DNA from: Willaertia magna
Lineage: Eukaryota > Heterolobosea > Eutetramitea > Acrasida > Naegleriidae
Direction of reading: 5' to 3'
Length of the DNA stretch: 29,605 nt
Assembly (NCBI GenBank): GCA_902984215.1
Contig: CADWAF010004459.1
Span: 1 to 29,605 of the forward strand
The notes under the pieces were generated by a model, which was given only the letters and a program-made list of their open reading frames with translations, was not told the origin of the DNA and did not search any database. How positions within the stretch are numbered: position 1 is the stretch's first letter; each line of letters begins with the position of its first letter. The translations under genes were made by a program, and so were the position numbers. Below, piece by piece: positions 29,584 through 29,605 of this stretch.

Positions 29584-29605
29584 GGGTTGGGTTGGGTTTG
29601 GGTTT
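29584..29605 (+). repeat. Telomere start: GGGTT / GGGTTT repeats at the contig end
   Basis: After kilobases almost free of G runs, the final 22 bases contain four GGG triplets separated by TT, TT and TTT, running outwards with the G-rich strand 5' to 3' toward the end, as a telomere must. Only four units are present, so the exact repeat (GGGTT, GGGTTT or a mixture) is not settled. Confidence 0.7.

Noticed and set aside
1..29605. A whole-genome change of genetic code
   Set aside because: Intact genes on the left end in TAA, TAG-free or TGA stops exactly where their domains end, so standard stops work in this genome; only the right third raises the question.
1..29605. tRNA genes
   Set aside because: No T-loop consensus with a matching acceptor stem was found by eye; a covariance-model scan would be decisive.

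Overview
The window looks like the subtelomeric end of a chromosome from a low-GC heterolobosean amoeba (a Naegleria relative). Reasons: multi-copy RCC1-like propeller proteins, EGF-like modules of the 'GHGTCIGPN.C.C..GY.G..C' style, Cache-like/cyclase-like membrane proteins, and short GT-AG introns (38-201 nt, donor nearly always GTAAGT) in very AT-rich DNA. The species assignment is inference. The right end finishes in GGGTT/GGGTTT repeats that look like the first bases of a telomere.

Left and middle (1-20,157) are gene-dense and mostly intact. In order: a decayed leucine-rich-repeat gene (+); an RCC1-like gene (+); a glutaredoxin/SH3BGR-like coiled-coil gene (-); a mitochondrial Tim44/mL45-like gene (-); a 1,681-residue secreted or surface protein with an RCC1 propeller, EGF repeats, REJ-like region, GPS motif and hydrophobic tail (+); a two-pass receptor with a degenerate class III nucleotide-cyclase domain (+); a FUN14-family mitochondrial protein with YxxL motifs (-); an 865-residue protein of possible FANCB type (-); an ankyrin-repeat gene with a 9-nt exon (+); a possible 38-residue membrane protein (-); a four-exon protein with an LRAT/NlpC-like His...Asn-Cys signature (+); and an RWP-RK DNA-binding protein (+). 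Ten introns were placed by restoring frame and domain continuity across GT-AG boundaries; one more junction (the third one in the ankyrin gene) is equally clear. These genes do not form an operon-like unit. The recurrent theme is one extracellular RCC1/EGF family, present intact, as a smaller relative, and as a relic further right.

A 5S rRNA gene (20,249-20,366) marks the change of landscape. From about 20.4 kb rightwards there is no intact, recognisable protein gene: an F-box-like relic, two minus-strand reading frames broken only by TAA, an EGF-family relic, about 1.8 kb of extremely AT-rich DNA, a tandem satellite of about 74 bp, then a last gene-like stretch that starts with a Ser/Thr/Pro minisatellite and runs for about 2 kb with TAA (and one TAG) but no TGA inside the composite frame.

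The most interesting open question is whether that terminal TAA-rich gene is a young pseudogene, a gene read with UAA as glutamine, or foreign/chimeric sequence. The GTAAGT donors and EGF relic show that at least the 20.4-24.4 kb part is host-like and decaying. No intact new multi-gene system was found.
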